Assembly: GCF_003208435.1 (NCBI RefSeq) | Contig: NZ_QKMF01000001.1 | Span: forward strand, 124,001-188,000 | From: Pelagimonas varians | Lineage (GTDB): Bacteria; Pseudomonadota; Alphaproteobacteria; Rhodobacterales; Rhodobacteraceae | Length of the DNA stretch: 64,000 bases | Direction of reading: 5' to 3' | Shown: positions 1 to 8,805 of the stretch, in pieces | Layout of the letters: each line of letters starts with the position of its first letter | Numbering within the stretch: position 1 is the first letter of the stretch | The notes under the pieces: generated by a model | Told to the model about the DNA's origin: nothing | Database searches by the model: none | The model's input: only the letters and a program-made list of their open reading frames with translations | Translations under genes and position numbers: made by a program

Positions 1-472
1 TGCCTTTGGGGAAACACCCATTTTAGCAAGGTGATGCAGGGCGAATGCGATTTTGCCCATTGTCTTTTCCACAGACGTGCCTTTATGTTACACAATAGGT
101 GCGTGTGACTTTTTACACCGCCAGAGAGTTTCGCTGTTTTTGGACCTTGATCAGTATCTAGCTGACCCAAAAACAGGCCGATTGGGCCGAAAGGCCAATT
201 TACTGTGCCCGGACCGCGACATGCGACGGGCCTCGAACGGGCGCCGCCCACCGCACTTGGTGGGATGAGCGTCGGAGAAGAAACGCGATGAAGCGCGCGA
301 CACACATGAGGCATCAGGACGGGGCGCATTCGCCCCGCCATGCCCGCGCGCCTATGCTCGCCCTTACAAGCCACGCCTACCGCACTTCTGCACCACCTGG
401 AATGATCACGGGGATTCCCCCCTCTGTTCGGTCCGTGTTGGACAGGGGATCGGCCGCGTGCAAACGGATAAC
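1..472 (+). promoter_or_regulatory. Long leader upstream of rne, no supported gene
   Basis: About 470 bases precede the RNase E start without a convincing gene; the open frames here have neither plausible starts nor recognisable products. The stretch is rich in G+C hairpins, for example a 6-bp stem GGGGCG/CGCCCC with a CATT loop at 321-336. A weak promoter candidate is TTGTCT at 59-64 with TATGTT at 83-88 (18-base spacer). Long structured leaders are known for rne in other proteobacteria, where RNase E degrades its own mRNA through the 5' UTR. Autoregulation here is inference only. Confidence 0.45.
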
Positions 473-3400
473 ATGGCTAAGAAAATGCTCATCGATGCCA
501 CCCATGCGGAAGAAACCCGCGTTGTGGTGGTCGACGGAAACAAGGTTGAGGAATTCGACTTTGAATCAGAAAACAAGCGCCAGCTAGCTGGCAATATCTA
601 TTTGGCGAAGGTGACACGGGTTGAACCGTCGTTGCAGGCTGCCTTTGTGGATTACGGTGGAAACCGCCACGGCTTTTTGGCCTTTTCGGAAATTCACCCC
701 GATTACTATCAGATCCCGATCGCGGATCGTAAGGCCTTGATGGAAGAAGAGGCCGCTTTGGCTGCTGCGGCAGCGGAAGAGGATGATGAACGCGACAAGC
801 CAAAGCGGTCGCGGACCCGGACACGTCGCAAACCCAAAACCGCCGATGTGCAGGCCGACGCCAAGCCCGACACGGCCCCTGAGGTGAAAGCTGCTGACGG
901 TGCGGTCGATGCGGCTGCGCCCAACAAGGCACCTGATGCACCGCGTGAGATCAGTGGTATGGAAACCATTGATTTGAACGACGGGGACGATAGCGAAGCC
1001 GGTGCGCCGGGCGAAGGTCTGTCGCCGATGGAAACTGTGCACGAGCAGTTGATCGCCGAACCTATTGATTCTGTAGAGGATGTTCAGCCGGAAACGGAGA
1101 CCGCGCCTGCTGACGTGGTTGAAAGTGCCGAGGCCGAGGTCGTTCCTGCGGCTGACGCTGCCGAAGACGTTCCCGCGGAAGCCGGTGAAGCAGAAACCAT
1201 TGCGGCAGAGGCCGTAGAAGTACCTGCTGTGAGTGACGAGGTTGAGACCGAGGCCGAGAAACCACAGCGTCCTATGGCTGCTGATTCCGAAGACAAACCT
1301 GTTGTCGTCAGCGCGGATCCATCCGAAGTGACTGATGCGCCGGACGAAGCGGCAGCGCCGGTTGCCGAAGAAGCGGCAGCGCCAGTTGCTGAAGATGCGG
1401 CAGCGCCAGTTGTTGAAGAAGCGGCAGCGCCGGTTGTTGAAGAAGCGGCAGCGCCAGTTGCTGAAGATGCGGCAGCGCCAGTTGTTGAAGAAGCGGCAGC
1501 GCCAGTTGTCGAAGACGTTGCCGTTGACGCTCAGGATGACACCGAAACCCCAGAGGCACCGGCCCAAAAGGCCAAAGCATCCGAGCGCGATTCTTCAATC
1601 GAATCCGTGGCCGATGATGACAGCGAAGAAGACATCCGTCCGCGCCGTAAACCTCGCCCGCGCCGGTATAAAATCCAGGAAGTCATCAAAGTTCGTCAGA
1701 TCATGTTGGTGCAGGTCGTCAAAGAAGAGCGCGGCAACAAAGGCGCTGCTTTGACCACTTACCTGTCTCTGGCCGGTCGTTATTGTGTCTTGATGCCCAA
1801 CACCGCGCGCGGTGGCGGAATCAGCCGCAAAATCACCAACGCTGTGGACCGCTCAAAGTTGAAGTCGATCGCTAATGAGATCGACGTTCCAACCGGTGCG
1901 GGTCTCATCATTCGGACAGCCGGTGCCAAACGCACCAAAACCGAAATCAAGCGCGACTATGAGTATTTGCAGCGTCTGTGGGAGCAGATCCGCGAGTTGA
2001 CGTTGAAATCCTCGGCCCCTGCGAAAATCTACGAAGAGGGCGATCTGATCAAACGCTCGATCCGCGATCTTTATAACCGCGAGATTGACGAAGTGTTTGT
2101 AGAAGGCGAGCGCGGCTACCGCATTGCCAAGGACTTCATGAAGATGATCATGCCGTCCCACGCTAAAAACGTGAAAAACTACAATGAATCGATTCCGCTG
2201 TTTGCGCGCTATCAGGTCGAAAGCTATCTGGGGGGGATGTTTAACCCCACTGTTCAGCTGAAATCCGGTGGCTACATCGTGATTGGCATCACCGAAGCGC
2301 TGGTTGCGATTGATGTGAACTCGGGCCGCTCAACCCGCGAAGGGTCAATCGAGGACACCGCGACCAAGACCAACCTTGAAGCTGCCGAAGAAGTTGCACG
2401 CCAGCTGCGGTTGCGCGACCTTGCCGGTCTGATCGTCATCGACTTTATCGATATGGATGAGCGTAAGAACAACGCCGCCGTTGAAAAACGCATCAAGGAC
2501 AAGCTGAAAACAGACCGTGCCCGCATCCAAGTCGGCCGCATTTCGGGCTTTGGCCTGATGGAAATGTCACGTCAGCGTCTGCGCCCCGGTATGATCGAGG
2601 CAACCACGCAGCCTTGCCCCGCCTGTCATGGCACCGGTTTGATCCGGTCGGATGACAACATGGCTTTGCAGGTTCTGCGCCAGATCGAAGAGGAAGGCGT
2701 GCGCCGCCGGTCTCGTGAGGTTCTGGTGAAGTGTCCGGTCTCGATTGCGAACTATTTGATGAACCAGAAACGCGAACACATCGCCCAGATCGAGTCGCGT
2801 TATGGCATGTCGGTGCGCATCGAAGGTGATCCGCATTTGGTTGCGCCCGACTTTACTGTCGAAAAGTTCAAGACCGCGACACGGGTTGTGCCTGTGGCCG
2901 CAGCACCTGTGGTGTCGGTGGACACCTCTTTGATGGATTTGATTGACGAAGAGACCGAGGCCGAAGAGGTCGAGATCGAAGAGGCGGAAATCGTCGAGGA
3001 GCCCCAAGAAGCCAAGGAAAAACCGGAAGCGGTTGAAACTGGCGAAGATGGCCAGCCGAAAAAGCGCCGTCGTCGCCGGCGTCGCAAACCTTCCAAATCC
3101 CGTGAAGAGGGCACCGAAGGGGTTGAGGCTGACAAAGTAGAGGGTGCTGCCGAAAAAGCAGGTGAAGCGAAAGCCGAGACAAGTTCGGATGCGCCAGAAG
3201 CGCCTGCTGAAACGGTTGACGGAGAAGAAAAGCCTAAAAAGCGCCGGTCGCGCCGGTCCCGGTCGCGCAAAAAGCCAGCCGATGCAGCAGCAGAGGGTGT
3301 TGAAACACCAACAGCAGAAGCGACGCCTGTTGATGCGGCTCCGGCTGAAGCAGCACCTGCGGATACAGCCGCGCCTGTTGCGGATACAGCGATTGCAGAT

Positions 3401-3859
3401 GCGCCCGTTGTTGAAGCGCCCGTTGTTGAAGCTCCTGTAGCTGAAACGCCTGTGGTTGAAGCGCCTGCTGCCGAGGTCGCGGTTGTTGAGGCAACTGCGG
3501 TGGAAGCCAAGCCTGATGCCGCAGAGCAAGCAGCTCCGGTTGCCGAAACTCCGGCACCTGAGCCTGCGGTTGATGCGGCTCCTGAAGAATCTGCCGCTGC
3601 TCCTGCCGAGCAGCCCGCAGAGGCTGTTGCTGAAGAGACCAAACCGAAACGGGCCCGCACGCGCCGCAAAGCGTCGGATGTGATTGCATCCGTTGGCGTG
3701 GCAGTGGACGCGCCGGTCAACGGTGAAACCTTGGTGGCTGAGGAGCCAGCAGCTGCCGTTGCGGCCCCCGAAGCTGCAGAAACCGCCACGCCAGAGCCGG
3801 AAACGGCCCCTGACAGCGACAAGCCCAAGCGACGTGGTTGGTGGTCCTTAGGCAGTTAA
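473..3859 (+). CDS. rne: Ribonuclease E
   Basis: Essential endoribonuclease of mRNA decay and rRNA/tRNA processing, core of the RNA degradosome. The ATG at 473 gives the typical MAKKMLIDATHAEETR start; a GTG five codons upstream is less likely. Residues 1-90 and about 396 onward form the S1/5'-sensor region, which is split by a roughly 300-residue acidic/basic insertion, as usual for alphaproteobacteria. The catalytic aspartates are D614 (AIDVNSG) and D657 (VIDFIDMD), 43 residues apart as in E. coli D303/D346. The zinc-link CPAC follows at C715/C718, again with E. coli spacing. The C-terminal half (about 830-1128) is an Ala/Pro/Glu-rich scaffold with Arg/Lys patches that probably bind RNA and partners. 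It ends at a strong terminator. Confidence 0.97.
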   Translation: MAKKMLIDATHAEETRVVVVDGNKVEEFDFESENKRQLAGNIYLAKVTRVEPSLQAAFVDYGGNRHGFLAFSEIHPDYYQIPIADRKALMEEEAALAAAAAEEDDERDKPKRSRTRTRRKPKTADVQADAKPDTAPEVKAADGAVDAAAPNKAPDAPREISGMETIDLNDGDDSEAGAPGEGLSPMETVHEQLIAEPIDSVEDVQPETETAPADVVESAEAEVVPAADAAEDVPAEAGEAETIAAEAVEVPAVSDEVETEAEKPQRPMAADSEDKPVVVSADPSEVTDAPDEAAAPVAEEAAAPVAEDAAAPVVEEAAAPVVEEAAAPVAEDAAAPVVEEAAAPVVEDVAVDAQDDTETPEAPAQKAKASERDSSIESVADDDSEEDIRPRRKPRPRRYKIQEVIKVRQIMLVQVVKEERGNKGAALTTYLSLAGRYCVLMPNTARGGGISRKITNAVDRSKLKSIANEIDVPTGAGLIIRTAGAKRTKTEIKRDYEYLQRLWEQIRELTLKSSAPAKIYEEGDLIKRSIRDLYNREIDEVFVEGERGYRIAKDFMKMIMPSHAKNVKNYNESIPLFARYQVESYLGGMFNPTVQLKSGGYIVIGITEALVAIDVNSGRSTREGSIEDTATKTNLEAAEEVARQLRLRDLAGLIVIDFIDMDERKNNAAVEKRIKDKLKTDRARIQVGRISGFGLMEMSRQRLRPGMIEATTQPCPACHGTGLIRSDDNMALQVLRQIEEEGVRRRSREVLVKCPVSIANYLMNQKREHIAQIESRYGMSVRIEGDPHLVAPDFTVEKFKTATRVVPVAAAPVVSVDTSLMDLIDEETEAEEVEIEEAEIVEEPQEAKEKPEAVETGEDGQPKKRRRRRRRKPSKSREEGTEGVEADKVEGAAEKAGEAKAETSSDAPEAPAETVDGEEKPKKRRSRRSRSRKKPADAAAEGVETPTAEATPVDAAPAEAAPADTAAPVADTAIADAPVVEAPVVEAPVAETPVVEAPAAEVAVVEATAVEAKPDAAEQAAPVAETPAPEPAVDAAPEESAAAPAEQPAEAVAEETKPKRARTRRKASDVIASVGVAVDAPVNGETLVAEEPAAAVAAPEAAETATPEPETAPDSDKPKRRGWWSLGS
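1346..1513 (+). repeat. Seven tandem 24-bp repeats inside rne
   Basis: Seven consecutive 24-base units encode the octapeptide (E/D)AAAPV(A/V)E. They lie inside the insertion that splits the RNase E S1 domain. The units are nearly identical at DNA level, differing mainly at the GCT/GTT codon and the Glu/Asp codon, so copy number probably varies between strains by slippage. The frame is preserved whatever the copy number. Confidence 0.93.
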
Positions 3860-3870
3860 GCCAAAACAAG

Positions 3871-3900
3871 AAAAACCCCGGCCATCGCGCCGGGGTTTTT
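3871..3900. terminator. Bidirectional intrinsic terminator after rne
   Basis: An 11-bp perfect stem (AAAAACCCCGG / CCGGGGTTTTT) with an 8-base loop has A5 on one side and T5 on the other. It starts 12 bases after the rne stop and also faces the end of the converging tusA-like gene, so it can serve both. Confidence 0.93.
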
Positions 3901-3958
3901 GATTCTCTGCGTTATTAATTGTTCTGTGGGGCGAGCGAGGCCAAATCCGCAGTCCGTG

Positions 3959-4180
3959 TTAGGCTTTGCGCAATGTCCAGATCATCACCGCGCCGTCTTC
4001 GGATTGATCGACCAGCGCATGTCCGGCCTCATGGCAATAATGGGGCATGTCGATCACTGCGGCAGGATCGTCGGTGCGCACAATCAACACATCCCCGATA
4101 TTGAGCGCCTGCATACGTTTGCGCGCTTTGAGAACGGGGAGGGGGCATAGCAGCCCGATGGCATCAAGTTCATGGGTCAT
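3959..4180 (-). CDS. TusA-like sulfur carrier protein
   Basis: A small 73-residue protein of the TusA/SirA/YeeD family, which carry a persulfide on a conserved cysteine for sulfur transfer. The hallmark CPxP motif is at C12-P-L-P after MTHELDAIGLL, and the family's beta-alpha fold length is matched. The ATG at 4180 is chosen because the conserved domain begins immediately; a longer open frame upstream gives low-complexity sequence running into ccdA. It is divergent from ccdA, with 93 bases between start codons, which suggests a shared thiol/sulfur role. Whether it acts in tRNA thiolation or in another sulfur relay cannot be told from sequence. Confidence 0.9.
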   Translation of the reverse strand: MTHELDAIGLLCPLPVLKARKRMQALNIGDVLIVRTDDPAAVIDMPHYCHEAGHALVDQSEDGAVMIWTLRKA

Positions 4181-4273
4181 GGGTGTGAGATAATCGCAAT
4201 CCGCACCGACGTCCACGAGGATGTGACCGGATGTGCGCGTGACGGCGCGGCGGCGATAGCCTATGACCGCAGT

Positions 4274-5023
4274 ATGTTTGGAATCGAAATCATCGACGCA
4301 TCGCTTTTGCCCGCCATGTTTGTGGCGCTGCTGGCTGGAATTGTCTCTTTTCTCAGCCCCTGTGTGCTGCCTATTGTGCCGCCCTATCTGGCCTATATGT
4401 CCGGGATGAGTATGGGTGACGTCACCGAAGGCCAAGGCCGGGGCCGCATCATTATGGCGGCTTTGTTCTTTGTTATGGGCCTGTCGACCGTGTTCATCCT
4501 GCTGGGCTTTACCGCCAGTTGGATCGGGTCGTTTTTCTTGCAAAATCAGGTGCTTTTGGCACAGATTTCAGGTGTTGTGGTCGTGATTTTCGGTCTTCAT
4601 TTTCTGGGCGTATTCCGCATCGGCTTTCTGGACCGCGAGGCACGCATGGAAACAGGTGAGGCAGGCGGATCGGCCTTTGGGGCCTATGTGCTGGGTCTGG
4701 CCTTTGCCTTTGGCTGGACACCTTGCATCGGGCCACAGCTGGGCGCGATCTTGTCTTTGGCGGCGTCAGAGGCATCGGTGGCGCGCGGCACGCTGTTGCT
4801 TGCAGTCTATGCTGCGGGTTTGGGCATTCCCTTTTTGCTTGCGGCGATTTTTCTCACCCGCGCTATGGGGTTGATGAACAAAATCAAACGCCACATGGGG
4901 TTGATTGAGAAAGTCATGGGGCTTTTGCTTGTGGCCGTTGGTTTGGCGCTGATCACTGGTGCCTTTTCAGCGATGGCCTTTTGGCTGCTTGAGACATTTC
5001 CGGCGCTGGCCACCTTGGGCTAA
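4274..5023 (+). CDS. ccdA: Cytochrome c biogenesis protein CcdA
   Basis: A 249-residue polytopic membrane protein of the CcdA/DsbD family. It passes electrons from cytoplasmic thioredoxin to periplasmic thiol-disulfide proteins for cytochrome c maturation. Two conserved cysteine sites are visible, SPCVLPIVPPY in the first membrane segment and GWTPCIGPQLG in the fourth. About six hydrophobic helices are evident. The ATG at 4274 (MFGIEIIDASLLPAM) is preferred over the upstream one because the extra residues do not resemble the family. The length is typical of short CcdA proteins. Confidence 0.93.
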   Translation: MFGIEIIDASLLPAMFVALLAGIVSFLSPCVLPIVPPYLAYMSGMSMGDVTEGQGRGRIIMAALFFVMGLSTVFILLGFTASWIGSFFLQNQVLLAQISGVVVVIFGLHFLGVFRIGFLDREARMETGEAGGSAFGAYVLGLAFAFGWTPCIGPQLGAILSLAASEASVARGTLLLAVYAAGLGIPFLLAAIFLTRAMGLMNKIKRHMGLIEKVMGLLLVAVGLALITGAFSAMAFWLLETFPALATLG

Positions 5024-5116
5024 CGGCTGATATTGCCATCAAATCATGTGTCTTATTGTGGGCTTACTCTTGCCGAAATGGCGGGGTAGAGTTTTCCTCA
5101 AGAGAGGTGATTTGTC

Positions 5117-6340
5117 ATGGTCCAGCAAACCGTTGCCAAGCGGCGGGTGTTTTATATTCCCGGATATGATCCCATTCATCCGCGCCGCTACCGCGAGCTG
5201 TACCGCAAAGAGGGCGCGGCGCAGGCGCAAATTTCCGGCTATGACTTGAGGCTGAAGCCCAAATCCGGCGGCGGCACCTATGGCTGGCACGTTCATGCAG
5301 AAATGGGCGGTCAGGCAGTGCAAGCTGACGTCGAGGTGCTGGTATGGTCCGACATCGTGCGCGGCAGCATGTCGAACACCATCCCCGCGACCTATGCGCA
5401 ATTGGTCCGCACGGCGTGGGAATACATCGCCACCGGCGCGCTCTGGCGGTTGATGAAACTGCGCAAAGGGCCGGTGATAGCGGCGCTCTACCCGATTGGC
5501 GCACTGATCTTGCAACTGCTGGTAGCTGTTTTGCTGGGCTGGGCGGGGTTTGCCTTGGTTGATCTTGGCCGCCCGTGGCTGGGGCCCGTTTCCACCGTGA
5601 TTGGCGCGGCGGTTTTCGGGGCAGTTGCATGGGCTGTGCTGCGGTGGTTTCAGGCCAAAGACGGCAAACTGTTCGCCTATTATCTGATGCATGATTACGC
5701 ATATTCGGCGCAGTTTCGCGGGGCAAATCCCCCTGATTTGGAACAGCGCATGAGCGAGTTCGGCAAGGTGATTGCCGAGGCGCTCAAGGGCGATGGCGAT
5801 GAGATTTTGGTGGTCGGGCACAGCTCGGGCGCGCATTTGGCTGTGTCAATTCTGGCGGATATGATCCGTGCAGGTGAAGTGCCCAAAGACGGGCCGAAAC
5901 TGGCGTTTCTCAGCCTCGGGCAGGTGGTGCCGATGGTGTCTTTTCTACGCGGAGCGTATCGGCTGCGGGCTGACCTGCAATTCTTGTCCAGCCAGGAGGC
6001 GCTGACTTGGGTTGATGTGACCGCGCCCGGCGACGGCTGCGCCTTTGCGCTCTGTGATCCGGTGGCCGTGTCCGGTGTCGCGCCAGCGGACAAACGCTGG
6101 CCTTTGGTGTTTTCGGCGCAATTCACCAAATCGCTCAGCCCTGCGCGTTGGAAAGAACTGCGATGGAAGTTCTTTCGGCTGCATTTCCAGTATCTGTGCG
6201 CCTTTGATGCGCCTTTGGACTATGATTATTTCCAAATCACCGCTGGTCCGACCCTGCTAAGCGACAGGTACGCAGGCAGGCCGCCGTCGGGTAGCCGGAT
6301 AGACTGGCCGGTCTCCAAATACACGAGCACACAGCCATGA
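5117..6340 (+). CDS. Membrane-embedded alpha/beta-hydrolase-like protein
   Basis: A 407-residue protein of unknown function. It starts with a short strand (RRVFYIPGYDP), has two or three hydrophobic helices at about 118-178, and then carries a lipase-type nucleophile elbow GHSSG (serine 236). This suggests a serine hydrolase anchored in the inner membrane with its active site on one face. No clear catalytic Asp/His assignment is possible by eye. The stop overlaps the start of the cytochrome P450 gene by four bases (ATGA), so the two are translationally coupled and probably act on the same lipophilic substrate. The start at 5117 follows AGAGGTGATTTGTC. Confidence 0.72.
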   Translation: MVQQTVAKRRVFYIPGYDPIHPRRYRELYRKEGAAQAQISGYDLRLKPKSGGGTYGWHVHAEMGGQAVQADVEVLVWSDIVRGSMSNTIPATYAQLVRTAWEYIATGALWRLMKLRKGPVIAALYPIGALILQLLVAVLLGWAGFALVDLGRPWLGPVSTVIGAAVFGAVAWAVLRWFQAKDGKLFAYYLMHDYAYSAQFRGANPPDLEQRMSEFGKVIAEALKGDGDEILVVGHSSGAHLAVSILADMIRAGEVPKDGPKLAFLSLGQVVPMVSFLRGAYRLRADLQFLSSQEALTWVDVTAPGDGCAFALCDPVAVSGVAPADKRWPLVFSAQFTKSLSPARWKELRWKFFRLHFQYLCAFDAPLDYDYFQITAGPTLLSDRYAGRPPSGSRIDWPVSKYTSTQP

Positions 6341-7689
6341 TCCCGCCCAAACCCGCAGCGCGCGGTGAAAAGACGTCGCTGTGGCGGTATATGAAACTGT
6401 TTCGCCAAGATATTTTGTCGGCGCAGCCCGCCAAGCTTTACCGCGCGTGGATGGCGGAATTTAAAACCCCGTTTTTCCGGTCCTACCTGATGAATCAGCC
6501 AGAACTGGTGAAGACTGTTCTGAAGGACCGGCCCATGGATTTCCCCAAATCCAGCCGTATCTCGGAAGGATTGCGACCGCTGCTTGGAGAGTCGGTTTTT
6601 TTGACCAATGGCGCGACATGGGAGCGACAGCGGCGCATCATTGATCCGGCATTTGAAGGTGGGCGGCTGCGCGATACCTATCCTGCGATGTGGGCGGCCA
6701 GTGTCGCGGCGCAATCGCGTCTGGCGGCGCAAGCGGGGCAGGTGGTTGAGATTGAGGAGCTGGCCAGCCATGCGGCGGCAGATGTGATTTTCCGCACCTT
6801 GTTTTCCATTCCGATAGAAGATGATTTGGCTGCAGCGGTGTTTCGCGAATTTCGCGCCTATCAACGCAGCCAACCGATATTGAACCTAGCGGCGTTTTTG
6901 CCGATCCCGTCGTGGATGCCGCGATTTTTTCGCAAGGATACCAAGGCCGCGGCCAATCGTATCCGCAGTTTGATCCGGCAATTGACAGACCGCCGTATGG
7001 AAGAAATCAAATCCGGCACCGCGCCCGATGATCTGGCGACCAAGATCATGACCACCAAAGACCCCGAAACGGGCGAGGCGTTCTCGAGTGAAGAAATGGT
7101 CGATCAAGTGGCGATCTTCTTTCTTGCCGGACATGAGACCAGCGCCAGCGCCCTTGGCTGGGGGCTGTATCTGATGGCGCTGTTCCCTGACTGGCAAGAC
7201 AAGCTGGCGCAAGAAGCACAAGACACAGGCCTAAGCGGCACTTTTTCGGAGGTCAGCAAGCTGCGAGTTAGCCGTGATGTGTTTCGCGAAACGCTGCGGC
7301 TATACCCGCCGGTTCCGATGATGGTGCGCGAAGCCAGTTGCCCCGAAACATTTCGAAACCGCGACGTGCCCAAAGGTGCGCAGATTGTTCTGAGCCCATG
7401 GCATTTGCACCGGCATGAACGGATCTGGGACAGGCCGGACGACTTTGATCCGGGCCGGTGGCAAACCGAGAATGGCAGGCAGTGCGCGCGCGATGCCTAT
7501 ATCCCGTTTTCGGCGGGCGCGCGGGTCTGTACGGGGGCGGGCTTTGCCATGGTCGAAGGCGTTCTTTTACTGTCCTTGCTGCTGCGGGATTTAGAAGTTG
7601 CGCCAGTGGAAGGCCGGATTCCGGTGCCCGAAGCGCATCTAACCGTACGCGCCCGCGACGGAATTTGGCTCAAAGTGACCAATCGGTGA
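6337..7689 (+). CDS. Cytochrome P450
   Basis: A soluble 450-residue haem monooxygenase. The I-helix oxygen-activation motif AGHET is at residues 264-268, the K-helix ETLRLYPP is present, and the haem-binding loop FSAGARVCTG places the thiolate ligand at C398. There is no N-terminal membrane anchor. The gene overlaps the upstream membrane hydrolase by ATGA. No ferredoxin or ferredoxin reductase gene is adjacent, so redox partners must be encoded elsewhere. Resemblance to the CYP102/fatty-acid-type C-terminus (RVCTGAGFA) hints at a lipid or hydrophobic substrate, but this is a guess. Confidence 0.93.
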   Translation: MIPPKPAARGEKTSLWRYMKLFRQDILSAQPAKLYRAWMAEFKTPFFRSYLMNQPELVKTVLKDRPMDFPKSSRISEGLRPLLGESVFLTNGATWERQRRIIDPAFEGGRLRDTYPAMWAASVAAQSRLAAQAGQVVEIEELASHAAADVIFRTLFSIPIEDDLAAAVFREFRAYQRSQPILNLAAFLPIPSWMPRFFRKDTKAAANRIRSLIRQLTDRRMEEIKSGTAPDDLATKIMTTKDPETGEAFSSEEMVDQVAIFFLAGHETSASALGWGLYLMALFPDWQDKLAQEAQDTGLSGTFSEVSKLRVSRDVFRETLRLYPPVPMMVREASCPETFRNRDVPKGAQIVLSPWHLHRHERIWDRPDDFDPGRWQTENGRQCARDAYIPFSAGARVCTGAGFAMVEGVLLLSLLLRDLEVAPVEGRIPVPEAHLTVRARDGIWLKVTNR

Positions 7690-7824
7690 TCGCCGGTTTT
7701 AATTCAGTGACCGAATAAAATTGGTATACCATTTCGTTAGCGCTAAACCACTCAGGGTGCTCTACCCAGCACGGCAAGGCTCGTTTAAGGAAGGCGTAAA
7801 TACGTTTTCCAACGAGGATCAGAC

Positions 7825-8712
7825 ATGGCATTTGAAAAGCAAACCCAGCAGATGGCATCGGGCAAGGGCTTTATTGCGGCGCTTGACCAATCGGGCGGCT
7901 CAACCCCCAAGGCCCTGCGTCTTTATGGTGTCACCGAAGACATGTATGACGGCGATGAGGCGATGTTTGGCGAAATCCACGCCATGCGGTCGCGGATCAT
8001 TCTGGCCCTTGATTTCACCAGCGAAAAAGTCATCGGTGCGATCTTGTTCGAACGCACGATGCGCGGCGAAGTCAACGGCAAGCCAACGGCGCAGGCGCTG
8101 TGGGAAGATCGCGGTATTGTGCCCTTCTTGAAGATCGACAAAGGTCTAGAAGACAAAGCCAATGGCGTTCAGTTGATGAAGCCTATTGATGGTCTGGCCG
8201 CAACTTTGGCAGATGCCAAAGGCTTTGGTGTATTTGGTACCAAGGAACGCTCGGTTATCTATGAAGCCAATGCAGACGGCATCAAAGCGGTTGTTGCGCA
8301 GCAGTTCGAGCTGGGCAAAGAAGTGGTTGCCGCTGGACTGGTTCCGATCATCGAACCCGAAGTCGACATTCATTCAGCCACTAAGGCAGAAGCCGAAGAC
8401 ATTCTGAAAGCCGAAATCGCGGCGCAACTGGATGCACTGGCGGATGACCAGACTGTTATGCTCAAGCTGACTATCCCAACCCAGGACGGTCTATACGACT
8501 CGCTTGCGGATCATCCGCGCGTGTTGCGGGTTGTGGCCCTTTCGGGTGGCTATTCAACGGATGAGGCTTGTGATCGTCTGTCGCGCCAACCCAAAATGAT
8601 TGCCTCGTTTAGCCGCGCGTTGACAGAAGGCCTGTCAAAACAGCAAAGCGAATCCGAGTTTAATGACGCATTGGGAAGCAACATTACAAAGATTTTCAAC
8701 GCCTCTGCCTAA
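7825..8712 (+). CDS. fda: Class I fructose-bisphosphate aldolase
   Basis: A 295-residue glycolytic/gluconeogenic aldolase of the short bacterial class I type (Staphylococcus Fda-like). It cleaves fructose 1,6-bisphosphate via a Schiff base without metal. Recognisable motifs are FIAALDQSGGSTPKAL near the N-terminus, FLKIDKG (101-107), the phosphate-site IIEPEVDIHS, and VMLKLTIP, in which K214 is the likely Schiff-base lysine. It is monocistronic: its own promoter region of about 135 bases is upstream and a strong terminator follows. Confidence 0.95.
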   Translation: MAFEKQTQQMASGKGFIAALDQSGGSTPKALRLYGVTEDMYDGDEAMFGEIHAMRSRIILALDFTSEKVIGAILFERTMRGEVNGKPTAQALWEDRGIVPFLKIDKGLEDKANGVQLMKPIDGLAATLADAKGFGVFGTKERSVIYEANADGIKAVVAQQFELGKEVVAAGLVPIIEPEVDIHSATKAEAEDILKAEIAAQLDALADDQTVMLKLTIPTQDGLYDSLADHPRVLRVVALSGGYSTDEACDRLSRQPKMIASFSRALTEGLSKQQSESEFNDALGSNITKIFNASA

Positions 8713-8746
8713 GGTTTTTTGGCCAAGCAGAGGGTGAAAACCTGAC

Positions 8747-8781
8747 AAAACCCCGCCGGACAGCGTCCGGCGGGGTTTTTT
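8747..8781 (+). terminator. Intrinsic terminator after fda
   Basis: A 14-bp perfect stem AAAACCCCGCCGGA / TCCGGCGGGGTTTT with loop CAGCG is followed by further T residues. It lies 35 bases after the aldolase stop and just before the end of the converging WYL regulator gene, so it can also act on that transcript. Confidence 0.94.
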
Positions 8782-8805
8782 CTGTCTTGGCGTCAAGCAG
8801 ACCGG

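Noticed and set aside
1346-1513. Regular repeats considered as a CRISPR array
   Set aside because: The units are contiguous 24-mers without spacers and keep one reading frame inside rne.
584-1567. 327-codon open frame on the minus strand opposite rne
   Set aside because: Its translation is a low-complexity mirror of the Ala/Glu repeats of rne, with Phe/Asn/Cys/Arg runs. It is a shadow of the repetitive coding strand.
2567-3828. Two long minus-strand open frames opposite the 3' half of rne
   Set aside because: They are antisense to the Ala/Pro/Glu-rich scaffold and have no plausible start, ribosome site or motif.
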